Positions 43,020-56,509 are shown, numbered from the stretch's first letter. The stretch: 64,000 nt of DNA from Sinohyriopsis cumingii (GCA_028554795.2 CM068835.1:34628901-34692900), one strand, 5' to 3'. The notes: generated from the sequence alone by a model not told the origin. Numbers and translations are program-made.

Positions 43020-43324
43020 CCATCATCCCCACAGCTGTGTGAGTCTTCGTGGCTTTTGGCTCACTTTTCATAATAGTCTTGACATCTCTCAGAGTGGGTA
43101 AAGCTGTTACGTCTAAAGCTTACTGATAAATCGTTGAAGACGTTGCAATACTTGAATATACAGTTGAGAGTCTTCTGTTTCTGACAAATCAGTTCGATGC
43201 ATCAACAATTGTAATTCTTGCTGTAACTGTGAGATATCGTTGAGGTGATTCGGAAGCAAATGAGATATCCGTTGTTCGATATATATCGTTAGTATGAAAC
43301 AAAAATGAGTTTTCGTCCTTCCAT
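43020..43324 (-). pseudogene. Element 2 homologue of the MEGRKL protein
   Basis: Starts MEGRKLIFVS at ATG 43,324, matching MEGRKLALVP at 23,569. Several stops follow within 100 codons, and the helical middle can be recognised only at the nucleotide level (CGTTGCAA, GTAAAGCTGTT). Confidence 0.65.
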
Positions 43325-43359
43325 AAGATTCAAACGTACAAGTATAATGTCTTTCCAGG

Positions 43360-43560
43360 GAAGGGTCTCATTTCTTCTTAATCGTTGTTTCCGTACATTG
43401 CAATAAGTTATCGTTCCTTTTAAAATATTCAAACACCATCCACACACTGTGTCGATGATTTCTTTGGGTGCTGTTCTTTATGATTTGTCTTCGCATCGGA
43501 GGAGTGGGTTTAGTCCTTACCCAACAAATATCCCAGAAAAAACAAAAAAGGAGTCCATTT
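43360..43560 (-). pseudogene. Element 2 remnant of the pX-like gene
   Basis: A short CWMVFEYFKRN-type and LNILKGTI-type reading (43,400-43,450) corresponds to CCLNVLKGTI in element 1. The hydrophobic tail is not recognisable. Confidence 0.5.
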
Positions 43561-43680
43561 ATTTTCCCGTTTGGGTGGTACGTTGTATGTTGTGACGGCT
43601 CAGAGGATGGTATGCACATTTACTTGGTCATATCTTTTGTTTGAGGTGCAAATGCACTAAAGTGAATCGTATTACATACT

Positions 43681-44110
43681 TCATTTCTTTCCTATAATTC
43701 GTATCCACTGATTCTTGGCATGTCGTATCAACAGCACTCGACGATGATGTATTTTCAGCAGATAAAATGGTAACAGTTCTTGTTTGGATACATCAAGTAA
43801 ACTTTGTGATAAAACTGTTCTGTCTTGTACTTTTGTCTTCGACAAAGCCACAGTTTTAGTTGAAGCTTCAGTGGCTAAAGAAGAGGAAGCCGCTGTTGCC
43901 GGAGAAGTTCGTTTAGAAATTGGTTTGTATTTTTTCATGAAATAATGAAATACATGTGTTAAATCGTGCTTGACAGGCATCATGGCAAACGGCGAAGAAG
44001 TGATAGCAGCAAGTGGCGTGGTTTTTGGGAGTAAGTACGCGTCCTACCAAAAGTAACTCTCTTTTTGGCAGGAGAGTTTTTCTTGGAACTTTGTATCCGT
44101 AGACCATCTG
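43681..44110 (-). pseudogene. Element 2 remnant of the core-like protein
   Basis: The frame 43,681-43,983 has SKRTSPATAASSSLATEAST and QSLLDVSKQELLPFY, matching SLLDLSKQEMTLFS in element 1, and an end HRRVLLIRHAKNQWIRI against RRVMPVLKLIRRKDNQWRL. Basic tail text (KKNSPAKKRVTFGR) lies at 44,030-44,080 in another frame. The upstream helical domain is missing. Confidence 0.7.
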
Positions 44111-45995
44111 GAGATTTTCTAAATCTCAGCCATCCACAGAGAGAATTCCAATTTTTTGCCCACCGTTTATAGCGCATTGTGTTCATTTGTCTTCATTTTT
44201 ACACAAATAATGCACCAATGCAAAGCTTTGGCGGAATATCGACAGCTGACTGAGAGGTAAGATTGAAGAGATATGATGGCAAGTTTGTGCTCATGTATGA
44301 ACATTTTTCAGTACATTAATCCACACGCTTTTGCGATAGTAGAAGCTTCATTTAAAGAATCCATACCGCCGTAAACCATGAATAATTGTCGAAATTGTCC
44401 ACAGCAACAGATTACAATGTCCACATCAGATCAGCAATATTTCAACATTGCTTTCTATAAATCAAACGTGTCTCAATAGGTGACTTTTGTACTACGTGCA
44501 TAATGCTTCTGGACGGGAAGGGCGTTGTTGCGAACGTCTGACAAATGAGGAAGCACTTTTTTATTAGCCTCGGTATTCAAAAAGTATGGGAAATAGCCAT
44601 GTCCATTTCTGTCATTCTAATCGCTTTAGTCATTCTACTCCCAGGCACTGCTAAATAACATGTGTAAACTTTGAACTGTACTTGTCCCACTTTCAGGTAG
44701 AGGAGTATACTCCTTGGGACATCCGGCGAGTTGTTCTGAATAATATTGTTAAAAAATCGCCCATTGTATATTGACAAATTGTGTCGTGACTGTAGCATAT
44801 GTATGGCAGTCTCCGTAATGCTGAATGTCGTCTTCCCTCCAAGAGTTGACGGAAGGGTACAAGATCTATTCGGCAAATCCAAGAAGAGTGCGCGGTCCCC
44901 GAAAGATTTGTTCACGTCTTTCAGGAATCTTACTACAATTGGGACACATGTTCTTGTATACACTTCTCACAAGCCCAATGAGCTACGCAAAACCTAGGGA
45001 TATAAATTCCAGTCTCTTGTGTACATTCAAAGTTAAAAAGAAGATGAAATCCCTCTTGTTTCTCTTTCTTCTTATGTTGGTCTTCATTGGAGTCTGACTC
45101 TAGTTCCTTCTCCTATTTTTGGATGTTGCATTGATGTACGAAGTCTATGATTTGGTCACAAATTATATATCTTTTCGATCCTATAAACGCACCTGCCTTG
45201 GAGTTATTAGGTCGAATAAGATGTCTGGTCAACGAAGCACGAGAATACGATTTGAGCGTATCATTTCAACGTACAGCCTGGAAAACACGTCTTGAAGTTT
45301 TCGCATTTCAGGGACGCTACTTACCATTTCTTTAGATATGCCTGTCTGCTATAACAGGCGTACTACTTCTATTTGTTATTTGGCCCTGTTCGATTGTCGA
45401 ATGCTCTCCCATACTCTTTCCAATCCGCGGTCCCATTCTCTTCAGCATACGTTCAGCCTGCGACTTCCTCGTCATTGGATTGTTGGACGTGTTGAATTGT
45501 ATCGATATCTTTGGACGGTACTAATTGAGTCGACGTGCTGTATTCTATCTAGAAAGAAGACTTCAAGCTATCATTATGAATGGATAGTCTCAAACGATCG
45601 TCCGCCCTGATGTTGGCACTGTCTTTTCAGTCTCTCCGACAAGGAATCAACAAATATGTTATGACATCTCCTGCTTTCTCTGGTGTAACTTCAGACGTAA
45701 ACTCTTTAAATTGCACTGTGCATGTGTAAGCCGTGATTATACATTTTCTTGAAGTCAACCTTTCCGTCTCTCCAATGTAATAGAAATTTTGGGAGCTAAT
45801 GAGCGACTTTCTTTTTGGTGGCCATGGATTCTCCTTGTCTTGTGGAAGAAATTGAGTGTCGGTTAAGGCTCAGTCATTTCATCTTCAAAATCACGGGTTT
45901 GCACTTCGGTTAGGGTATGAAGCGACATTCAAAGTTGTCGTCTCATTCCTTCTTCTTTAGCAAAGTGATTATTTCATCTTCATTCCAGAATTTGA
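44111..45995 (-). pseudogene. Element 2 polymerase, N-terminal and exonuclease part only
   Basis: Nucleotide similarity to 27,720-29,930 is continuous: CAGCCATCCAC at 44,127 against 27,737, AAGTATGGGAAATAGCC at 44,580 against 28,215, and CCCCGAAAGAT at 44,897 against 28,502. All frames are broken. Motifs A, B and C are lost in the deletion ending at about 44,110, so no active site remains. Confidence 0.75.
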
Positions 45996-46089
45996 TTTGA
46001 CTAAGTTTTATACAGACTTATTAGCTATATATTGAGAGAACTTCTCACCCTAATGTTATATAATTCATTCATCTTTCAGACTGTGAAGA

Positions 46090-46435
46090 AAAGAAGAAGG
46101 AAGAGTCAAAACAGATCGCCGCGCTGATTATAAATTTGTAGAGTCATTAGAAGGTATACTTCAGATGAGTATACAGGCTATTTTTCTCGAGACAAAAGTC
46201 AAGATACCTGCTTTATTTGTCAAGAGATATGACACTGGGCTCCAGAATGTCCACAACGTAAAAGCAAAGATATAACTAATAGATTAAAGAGAGATAAAGG
46301 CACAAAAAAAAGAGAAGAACAAGCAATAGAAACGGGAGGAGGGGAGTTCTTCAGAAACAGAAGACGCAACGGCCATCAAGAAATGCAAAACGTCAAGACG
46401 GCTAGAGGAAGAACCCTTGCCAGTAAAGGAATTTA
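46090..46435 (+). pseudogene. Plus-strand zinc-knuckle gene at the polymerase end of element 2
   Basis: After a good 3' splice-like signal (TTCATTCATCTTTCAG at about 46,065-46,080) the plus strand reads basic text, then CFICQEI, a stop, and HWAPECPQRK. This is a CCHC knuckle (C-x2-C-x4-H-x4-C) with one codon changed to a stop. A lysine-rich stretch follows to about 46,430. The gene would diverge from the polymerase. No equivalent remains in element 1. Confidence 0.5.
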
Positions 46436-46728
46436 AACATAGAAACAAAATGTGAGATAAGGAATGAAAAACATATGACTTTGTAATGTGTTATGAAGTT
46501 TTCATTGTGATTCAAACGAGACTATACCGAACTAACAAAACATTCTGTTACGGCTATGGTAGTGGTACTAGTAGCAGTAATTCCTACTGCTTCAACTGGC
46601 ATCTAAGTAGCTATGACCGTGGATATAGTAATGGGTTGTTTAAAAATATCTGCACGTGAAGGTCTTTTTTCTTGGGTTTAGCTGGAAAACGGCGCTATAG
46701 CACTAATTTTAGTCTTCCCTGAAATGAG

Positions 46729-46965
46729 TTAGAATAATCCTGTTTTTAAAGTTTTGACCATTCTTAATGTGCGACAAGAATGAAGCAGAGTTTCCTTTGT
46801 ATGTCTTTCATTTTCCATCAAGTTTTCTAATGGATGAATTTCACAATTATGACATTTCAAAGGAGAGTTGAAGATAGTTTCACTTGTGTCAATACTGTGG
46901 ATCAAGTATCTAACATGTTCGTAAATCGTATTCAATTTAAAAAAGAAAAATCCATTTATTTGCAT
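46729..46965 (-). CDS. Unrecognised 78-residue frame at the edge of element 2
   Basis: ATG 46,965 to a stop at 46,729. The middle (TIFNSPLKCHNCEIHPLENL) has a CxxC and is charged, while the start is low complexity. It could be the end of an element gene, but no homologue is visible in element 1. Confidence 0.25.
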   Translation of the reverse strand: MQINGFFFFKLNTIYEHVRYLIHSIDTSETIFNSPLKCHNCEIHPLENLMENERHTKETLLHSCRTLRMVKTLKTGLF

Positions 46966-47095
46966 TCACAACTTACAGGCACTTGATGTTGGGACTCTCT
47001 AATATCTACATTAATCAGTACGATATTTAAAAAAGATCCATTTATTTACATTCATAACTCACATACATATGTTGCTGGGACTCTCTGGTTTATTT
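46938..47095. repeat. Two direct repeats of about 90 bp
   Basis: ATCCATTTATTTGCATTC...GGGACTCTCT (46,949-47,000) recurs as ATCCATTTATTTACATTC...GGGACTCTCT (47,036-47,086). Each copy holds a minus-strand AATAAA. Confidence 0.75.
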
Positions 47096-47109
47096 CGCCC
47101 CTTGAAGAA

Positions 47110-50100
47110 ACTGGATTGATCTTTAACGCTTAAAATTGTACCTCAAGTGTCCATACTGACCACACCGCCAACAAATCAATTCTGGTATATCATTCTGCTT
47201 TTATATTTAACTATCTTCTGTACGATGGCTGTCGTCTACCACTTGATAGTAACTGCATACCAGCCTAGCAATAGCAAAATAATAGCGACTTCGAAAATGT
47301 ACGGCCTCTTTCTGTTAATGTTTGTATTCATGTTTCATTGCCATTTCGAGGGAGCGATATTGAGGTTAGCTGGCGCGATTAACCGAAACCGTACTATCAA
47401 CTTGGTGTGGCTTCTCTTTGTTAAGTATATCCAAACATTGATCAATACTACCGTGCTAAGGTAATTAATGAAAATGATCAAAAGACATCCATCCTTAAGA
47501 AGTATTGAGCTTTATGACAGTTGTCAAAGTTCATAATAAAATTCGATAGAGTATTAAAGACTGAAGAAAGACTGAGATAAACACAGAAATTTGCTATAAT
47601 AATTTACAGACCGGATCAGGACTTTCATCATGCAAATGTTCGTCCAAAGAAATGTAGAGAAAGAAACATCATGCTAGAACTGCTGTCATAGAGGAGTCCA
47701 TGTGGTGAACTCCAGTACAATGGTAAGGAAGGAGAAATGACTGGTTTTCGGATTGAAAATAATACGGACTAACGGCAAGCGCCGAAGTGAAATAAAGACC
47801 ATGCATCTACGAAAGGTAATTTTTCACTCACTAAACCAACAAATGAAACTTTTACAAACTTACTCCAATTGAAAATACCATGGCAAAAATGTGATCAACA
47901 TTCGAGACATTTAATATTGCAACTGAAATAACCATTTTACACAGAATCGTTGCTTTTTTTCCAAACTCTGAAGTGGTTTACACGCAAGAATCAATTTCAT
48001 ATTCTTACAGGATATGATGATACATATTAATAGTGAATTATAATAAGATCGTGTTGGTTCTCACTTGTGGAAACTGAAAAGCGAGAAAATTTAAGTCAGT
48101 TTGCACTCTTTGATACCCGCATCTCTATAACCATCACGTTTTAACTACATCTAAACTGACGTTTCTACCATAATGGACACATACAATGATTTTCATACAA
48201 AACAAAGCTATTATTTTGGAATAACCAGCATAATAGCATAATTGATGACATTGTTCGTTTTGTCGAGAATTTTCCCGTCATGTTTGCATGGAGATGCATG
48301 CAAACATTACAATATTATCACGAAAGTTTATGTTATTTGAAAATTGACTGCAAAAACAAATTATTGCATAGAATAATCGTAAGCACTTTAACATTTTTAT
48401 TTGGCTTTTGAAAATAGTTTAATTCCATTCTTAATAGAAATATTCGTGATCCGCTTTTGGTAAATTGAATATGGTTTCTATTACATTAGGGTTTATATTG
48501 GTTCACGTAATGATATTATTGGCTTTTCTCTTCAGTTCTCGGACTGCTGGAAAATTCGCCTGAACAAGCTTTCTGGAGGAAAATAACAATTTATTTATGT
48601 TCAAATATATTTAGATACTAAATTATATACAGCATCAATTTATTTAAGACAAACTCACTGCACGTATAATAAATCCCAAATCACAGTCGTCTGCAAGCAT
48701 TCAAGTTATGTTGCATTTGTATGTTCGGAATCTATTTGAATGTTTAGAATAAACAGTTTGTCTTTTGTCATGACAAATACAACAGTCTATGGATTGAAGT
48801 ACTTATACATCAAGAAATAGATGAAAATAACAAATGAATGATACAATGTAACTGTACATTCACTGATGGTATGAAGAGAAAAAAAATTACTTAATATGTG
48901 AATGTAGTGAGTACACCGTACGAAATCGATGGTCGTGCGGCTAATATCGCTTAGTTTGAAAGAAACTTTTGTCGCACAGAATCGTTAATCAAGTCTCACC
49001 AGTAAGTTTCTCTATTAATTATATATATGCTTGTTTGTGAATTTATGGATTTTCTCGAGAAATAATTTTGATACTTCACTGGAGTGAATTTTTTGTTTTA
49101 TTTCTTCACTTACAACCAATCTAAAACATAAACAGTTAGAATTCGACCATGAAAGTAATTGTTTTGGCAAATTGTATTTTATACTCCAAAGTACGTGTTT
49201 TCTTAACTGGAATTACAAAATGAAAATATGTTTTCTACTCATATTTTCTGTGAGAATATACAAGTTTTATTTTTACCAACTTGATTAATTAAATCGATGA
49301 AATATATATATGGGTGACAAACTCAAGTATGTTCACCAAATAGACTAAACATATGTTTCCAATCAACTAATTCATGTGCATGAAATACAAAAGATGCATA
49401 CCTTTGAAACACACAATGCAAACTCAGGACCTTGACTAATCGCCTGCATATCATGCTTAAGACTCTGATATCCATGCACTGTTGAACATGTAATATTTCT
49501 TAGTCTGAGATCATTTATGTACATTGGTCTGTTTTGTTTAACAATTTTGAAACTTAAAATGCCATGGCCTTCATCCATCGGGTGGAGAGTTGATAGATTT
49601 GCCAAATCCAAAAGTGCAGAGTATATTTTTTTTAAAATTATTAAAGACAAATTTGAGATCTCTTGCATGGAGTTTTTTTATTCGTGAGACATATTCGTGA
49701 GACAGCTGGAAAGTAATTTAGGGGACAGTGGTTGAAAATTTCCATGATGAAAGATTAGTACACAGCCAGTCATCCCTCTGTTGTGGGGTAATTTCCAATT
49801 CATTTGACCACACTTGCTAAGATGCTTCATTTCAGTTATTTGCTGATTAAAGTTTAGCATAAAATTCAAAGTGACAACCAGTAGTTTTACCGACTCAATG
49901 AATGTTGTGTTTATGTGAGAATATATATCTACATCGACATTTTAATTAACCACAATTGACTGATCGCTAATGGTAGATTGGTGGAATTCTCAGATTTTTC
50001 CTTAGTATTGTTTTGTACAAAAGTCCAAATTGTTAGTCTAGTGGTTAACATGTTCCCAATTGTTATATTGGAAGACATCTGTTTCTAACTATGAGTGACA

Positions 50101-53100
50101 GGAAACACGATAGAAAGAAACATGATTTTATACTCCATGAGCAAAGTAAGAAAGAGTGGATTAAAACAAGATGGATAGTATTCTTTGCACTGGTATGCAC
50201 ACAAATACGTTTCTCACAGGGCTCTGTAAGCATAAGCTTTTGCTCAGTTCTCTGCCATGTGTCTGCGGCAAAAATATATTAAATATAACATTTTGCAAAA
50301 TATTAACCTCATTTAAGGTCCAAGTTCATGAATGATATCTTAACAATCTTTAATATCTTAATAACACATTGCATAATTTCATAGCAGATGCTCATATTGT
50401 ACAAACTGTTCATTGCATGATGGGTGAAGTTAAAGTGCTAGATAGTTAGATACAGATGGATAGCTAAATGCATTGCCTGTCTGACTGAAATAGCAAGAAA
50501 CAGCAAATAAAAATAAATAAAAATAAAAACAAATGCTAAAATTAAAAGAGTCACAAGTCAAGAAAGGAGAAATGAAATTTCTTTAATAATTTCAACACAA
50601 TTTTATCAATTTTATTTGCAACACAATATCTGTTCAAACTATAAAAGCTAGCTATTAAATTTCCAGCATGACATGGTTTTTCTCCTTGCAATGTTGTTAT
50701 AAATCTTAATTATTAAGTTTATATAAGTACACAGTGATTATCTGTAGATCTCCTATGGCAATGAAATGTAGTTATTTAATGGTTATGCAGGAAGAAACCA
50801 AACTATGTGCCCTGAGCTGCAATGAACAAGCAGGTGTTTTGTGCCTTATGTAGTAAGGCAATAGAACTGATGCTTGTCTACAGCAACGAGGGCAAAATTG
50901 TCTGTTCTCAAAACAGTCCTAAAATAAATGTTTTACTCCTCATATTAGCAAACACACTCAGAAAAATAACATTGATTTTCAGTTTGTAAACAGACTAGTT
51001 TCTCTTGAATGCTCATTCAGTTCGTTAAGAGTTTCAAATGTCACTCAGGTATCATTACTCTACAAGACAACCATCTGCATCTAATTTTTCCTCATGTGTG
51101 AATATAGCTTATAATTTACCCTAAAAGCAAATGGGTTGAAAAATCCTGGGGATAGGTAATGAAAGGTTGACTACAACTAAATCAGCAATAAGAAATAAAA
51201 AATTTATCTGATATAAAGATAGATAATATACATAGGATACTGTTTATTTTTAATCAGCATTTTGATTTTGTCAAGCATGACCTACCAAATTCTTATAGCG
51301 ATCTTATTCCTACATTTTCAACAAACTTTAGCTAATTTATGTTTACAGAAATTTACATAGTTCTCAGATATACCAAACAAATACAACAGAAAACACATAT
51401 TGCCGTGTCAGTATTTTGCAAAAACAAAGAAAGAAAGAAATTCTATCAAGACATAAAGCAAGTTGGAAAAATCTTTGTTTAAATCACTGGAAATATAGTT
51501 TGACTGTTAAGTAATAATTGTGATAATAATAACAAAAAGAAAAAATATTACCTAGAGAGTAATTAAATGTTGACCACAAAAACTGTATTGAAAAACATTA
51601 AAGCAGATGCTGTCTATAGTTGATGTTTGTGCAAAAATAGGACATCAGAGCAAAGACTTAAGTCTTTACAACTCGACTGTGTGGAACATTTGTTGATTTA
51701 CCACCTCATATTAATCAAAAAGCTTACAACAATGCAAAGTACAATTGAAAAACTACAAATTTAAATGTGAAGCTTGCCTAGGATATCATCAATATCCAGT
51801 GTCAAATAAAAGAGCACCCCTCACATTTCCTTTTGATAGACCATTCCTGATATCAAAGATGTGAAACGATATCATATGTGCAGTGCAGAACTTCATTACC
51901 ATAAAAAGTTTGTAAACATGCACAGCAACTACCTCATGCAGGAAAAGCAAACAAAAGCCATAACAAATATGAAAATAATGCAAATTTCCATATATATGAT
52001 TTCTCTAGATTTATACACAGTTTTTTAATCCTTCAGTCACCTTGCTTAAAAGGAGCCTATTAATATAGGACAAAACACACAAAAAATATTTTTTTACCAG
52101 ATTATGTATTTAACTGCTTTGTTAATGAAATCATTTATTTGGAACAACTGATTGACCTTTATACAGGTTTTGGTTACTGAAACACTCAATTCCACAAAAA
52201 TACTAATACAGTGAAACCTGAATTAAGAGGACATGATTAATAAAGGAATATGTTCATTTATAAAGGTAAACAATTTTGTAAACCGTAATGATTAATTACA
52301 CATGCACAGTTTAACCTCATCACAAAGGACAACTTTAACAAAGGATAAAATTATTATGTTTCATTGAGGGTCATCTATATACAAATTTAATGCAATTAAT
52401 GGAATATTTATTTTGAGGTACCATCATTTAGCTTAAGTATGTTTAATAATATGTGATCTAGTCTCTTTTTAAGATTTTATCTTGAAATTTTCCCATTTTC
52501 CAATCATCACCTGTCATCTATAATGTGTGCAAGACTTTATGTTAGGTAAATTTGTGATTTCCATTAGATGAATACATATTTTAGTAAAAATCGCTATTGA
52601 TTATGGGTGGCCATGTCACTGCGGGATTTTGACTCCTCTGTGATTATTGTGCCCAAAAGGGCCCAATAACTGAACAAAAAGACTGTTATGTTCTATAAAA
52701 GGTGATCAGTAACATCTTGTTGAGGAAAACTTAATCCTCTTTCGATTTCATAAATTTTAAATCTCTCCTTTTGGTAATCTTTCTGAAGCATAAGAACCAA
52801 ATAAAATAAAACACTAAAGCATACTAATCATTGCAATATGTTTCTATCAAAATAATAACAAAATGAGAAAACTCACATAATAATATACAAAGGAATTTAT
52901 CTTCACCTTCAAACATAGATGCAACTAAACAATATAAACATACCAATAGTCACATATTGAAGTACATAGTTTCATCTTGTAAAGAGTATACAATTTAGCA
53001 TTAAAAATAAAATACAAATATAATACACAGCAGTTCCTCACCATATCAAATTATTTAAAACACATACAAATTGTCCATAAATGGAAAGCATTTGAATAAA

Positions 53101-53430
53101 TAATGTATGAAATGAATATTACAAAGAGATAAATAAGTCTAGAAGTGGTTGATACAATACTTTGCTTGAATGATAATTTAACTCAGGTTTACAGACAGAC
53201 TTTTCACGTCTGACTTGTGAGATATTACAGGACAGTTCTTATTAATAAATATTACCTTTTATGTAATATCAGTTACCAAATAAGTAGTGATTGCTTGCAA
53301 TTTGTAGGTAATATTTAACAATTCATCATCCATTAATCAATGTTTGACAGGTGACTAATGATATTAAATATTTCAAAAGTGAGTGACTTTGGAATGTTTG
53401 CTTATATTAATCACTCTGTGTGATTTTAAA
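47110..53430. other. Long gene-poor stretch
   Basis: AT-rich. The only frames of note are two in the same minus-strand frame, 49,372-49,668 and 49,678-49,869, separated by one stop. They may be one decayed protein, but no motif is recognised. The 47,147-47,464 plus frame is hydrophobic (two or three possible membrane stretches) without homology that I can name. Confidence 0.4.
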
Positions 53431-53441
53431 TGAATCTCTGC

Positions 53442-53615
53442 TCAAGTTAAGAAGAGTCCCTCAAAATGGAATGACACTCTAGTGGGCAAAAAGAGTTTCC
53501 AGGAATTCAAGATAAGACCATTTCTTTCTTTTAGCTGCCGAGTGTTGAAACCATCTTTGATATTCTTCAGTGAGAACCCAAGTTTCAAAGCAGCACCATT
53601 TTCATTCAGGACCAT
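53442..53615 (-). CDS. Possible short terminal exon, unrecognised
   Basis: The minus-strand frame of 57 codons follows a splice-like CGTCATCTAG: it begins MVLNENGAALKLGFSLKNIK and ends FHFEGLFLT. Composition is ordinary and unlike the surrounding AT-rich DNA. No family is recognised. Confidence 0.25.
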   Translation of the reverse strand: MVLNENGAALKLGFSLKNIKDGFNTRQLKERNGLILNSWKLFLPTRVSFHFEGLFLT

Positions 53616-54414
53616 CTAGATGACGGCATGAATGTAAAGTTTCATGGCAAGCCTGGAAGTAGTTTAGGAGTATCAGTAACACATTTGTACCAACAGATGG
53701 ATGGATGATGGATCTATGACTATTAAAGCTAAAATTGATAACCTTATTTGGAATATATTGTTAGTTCAAACTGTAATCATTACATTTTTTTCACGTGAAT
53801 ATTTACATTTCTCTCAACAATGGTTACAAATATGTAAAATCAAATACATCAACAAAACATATGGGTTATTAGTTTGGTATGTTAACTCGAAATACTGTGC
53901 AAGTATCTCTTGCTAAGACATGGTCCCATTCATGAATTTTTAAGGTTCACAGGGTGGATGACCCTGTATATAATGGACACGTGTGTAGAAATGCCTCTCT
54001 CAGCTTGTCCCCAAGGTGACTGCTATACACAGATTGACAGTATAAAAGGAAAGCAATTTTTTGCCCAAATTATTATTTCTGATCATGTATACTATCCGGG
54101 GACAACCTGAATAAGATATTGGTGGCAAAAGTATAATGAAATATAAATTGCAAACTCTTGACATTGCATTATATGCATAAATCATGATACTTTTATACAA
54201 TGAATCCCCTGATAATATATCATTTTACAAAATATTACTACTACTACTTCTACTACTTACAATAATAATAATGTTATAATTGATATAGTTACATTAAATT
54301 TGTCCCTTATCATGGAGTTTGAAAGCTATCACATCTATTATACTCAGTTTAGAAATGATCTTTCCTTTGCTTTCTTCTCAGACTTCAGTGATTTGAATGA
54401 TGTGATGTGATGTG

Positions 54415-54721
54415 ATTTGGATTTTTAATGTAGCTTTAACAATTTTTCAGTCATGTTGCTATGATGTCTACAATGTGGCAGTCTATAGTGATGTCTAGCA
54501 CCAGGGCATCATGCCGCAGACATGTAGCATGATGTTCCACCCAGTCACATTATCCTGACACCAGGCCGACCAGTCCTAATACTAACCTCTTAATGCTGAG
54601 CACCAAGCGAGGCAGCTGTTAGTACCATTTTTGTAAGTCTTTGGTATGACTCGGCCAGGGATCAAACCCAAAACCTCCAACATCTGAGGCAGACGCTCTA
54701 ACCACTAGGCCACCGGAGCGG
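54415..54721 (-). mobile_element. tRNA-derived SINE copy 3
   Basis: Head at 54,721 (CACCGCTCCGGTGGCCTAG), body with GGCATCATGC-type and GTCACATTATCC-type text, tail ending in ATCACATCACATC repeats. Same family and order as the copy at 8,722. Confidence 0.85.
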
Positions 54722-54965
54722 TGATTTGAATGATACACTGATCTTTCCTTTTTAAAATCAAGAAGTAATTTAAATTTGCAACACAAACAAAAAAAACTGT
54801 AATCAAGAGAACTCTCTGTAATGGCAGAACATAAATTAATGCCTAGCACTAGAATTCAAGTAGGTTTTGTTATATCTTTATATCATATTTCATTTCATTG
54901 TCATTCACAAAGGCCATATTAAACATTAATCAGTAAATGTTACAAAGTATCTCTTATTGTATCAC

Positions 54966-55038
<73 letters not shown>
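54966..55038. repeat. (TA)n microsatellite
   Basis: Nearly pure TA dinucleotides with TATG interruptions at the end. Confidence 0.95.
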
Positions 55039-55079
55039 GTATGTACCAAAATTGAATAAATTATATAAAAAGATGTCAC

Positions 55080-55200
55080 TTAACTAACACGTATATCAAG
55101 AATGGGTAAATGATGTCATACTTTAACTCTTGTAACATTTCTTAGCTAACAAACATATATATCAAAAATGGGTCAATGATGTCAAAAGTATTACTTAAGT
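55080..55200. repeat. Two direct units of about 70 bp
   Basis: ATATCAAGAATGGGTAAATG and ATATCAAAAATGGGTCAATG, each followed by ATGTCA and an AACT-rich end. Confidence 0.6.
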
Positions 55201-55759
55201 AACAGCAATATATACAGTCCTAACTGTTTGTTTTGATATCCTTGTGCCCAAGGTAATATGCTGGATGTCGAGATAAGGCGTCGGGGGTCTGAAATAAAAC
55301 AAATCTCTCTTTCGTCCACATAAAAGTGGAATTTGTCTGTAAGGGGTGACCTATGGTCAGTGAGTAGAATTTATACTTTAAGAAAAGAAACAATCAATGG
55401 AAAGTTTGATTCATTGAAGACTAAACCAGTGTGATATACATTTGTATATTGACATTTTACATTTTGGTAACTTTGTGCAATTAAATAAATAATGAATGAA
55501 GTACATGTAGATAAAAATTACATGATTCTGAATATAGGTTACATGTTAGAAAATTCATGTATTGTCACATCTGTTAGAAGACATACATATAAAGAACTGA
55601 AAGTCCTTGTTTGATCTATATCCCATTGTCAACCAACACGTGTTATTAGACGATGCACCATGATATTCAATATCGCCATTAGCACATGACTAGATAGTTA
55701 TTCATATGCTAATAAAATTGGCCTAGCTTTTGGTCAGAATGATGCATGTGTTTGCGTGT

Positions 55760-56067
55760 GATTTGGATTCTTTAATGTAGCTTTTTTAAAAAATTAGTCA
55801 AATTGCTATGATGTCTGCAGTGTGGATGTTTATAGTGATGTCTAGCACTGAGGCATCATGCCACAGACATGCTGCATAATGTCCCACTCAGTCACATTAT
55901 CCTGACACCAGGCCAACCAGTCCTAATACTAAACTCTTAATGCTGAGTGCTAGCGAGGAAGCTGTTAGTGCCATTTTTATAAGTATTTGGCATGACTTGG
56001 CCAGGGTTTGAACCCACAATCTCCCATATCTGAGGTGTATGCTCTAACCAAGAGGCCCCCAGAGTCG
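55760..56067 (-). mobile_element. tRNA-derived SINE copy 4
   Basis: Same body and tail as copies 2 and 3, with a more diverged head (GGGCCTCTTGGTTAGAGC), suggesting an older insertion. Confidence 0.8.
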
Positions 56068-56282
56068 TTGTCTGAGGCAAGAAATGTAATCATATTATGG
56101 AGACTACCAAGGGGGTAAGGGTATTCATAGTGGAATGAAAACCTTAAAAAAGTTATGAGTTCTAGTGCAGTAAAAATGTTGATTACAAATTATCAGAAAA
56201 ATATTTAATGACATTTTTTTTTAAAAGTCTTAATTGAGCACAAGTAAAAGACTGACAAATTTCAGAATATACATAGAGTAAT

Positions 56283-56286
56283 GATA

Positions 56287-56358
<72 letters not shown>
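56283..56358. repeat. (TA)n microsatellite
   Basis: TA dinucleotides with one TACA interruption. Confidence 0.95.
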
Positions 56359-56359
<1 letters not shown>

Positions 56360-56509
56360 CCTGATCCATTGATATCCACTGAACAAACTTAAAGACCTAA
56401 TAATGTTCCCTACCTTAAATATTTTCAGCATGTTTTTATGTTTTTTAATTTCATGGTGTTTGTTTTTTGTAATAATATCATTGTATACGTTTTTCTTATA
56501 TTACAGGTG

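Larger units (their letters stand above)
39028..47095 (-). mobile_element. Element 2: older, internally deleted relative of element 1
   Basis: Minus-strand remnants occur in the same order as element 1: KLxE gene with promoter, capsid-like gene, MEGRKL gene, pX-like gene, core-like gene, then directly the N-terminal polymerase part. The core-to-polymerase join at about 44,110 corresponds to a gap of about 3.3 kb between 24.4 and 27.7 kb in element 1. No protease or ATPase was found. Nearly all frames are broken. The high-coordinate boundary is approximate. Confidence 0.8.

Noticed and set aside
49372-49869. Host gene with two frames in the same phase
   Set aside because: No motif, no splice signals and an in-frame stop; too weak to list as a gene.
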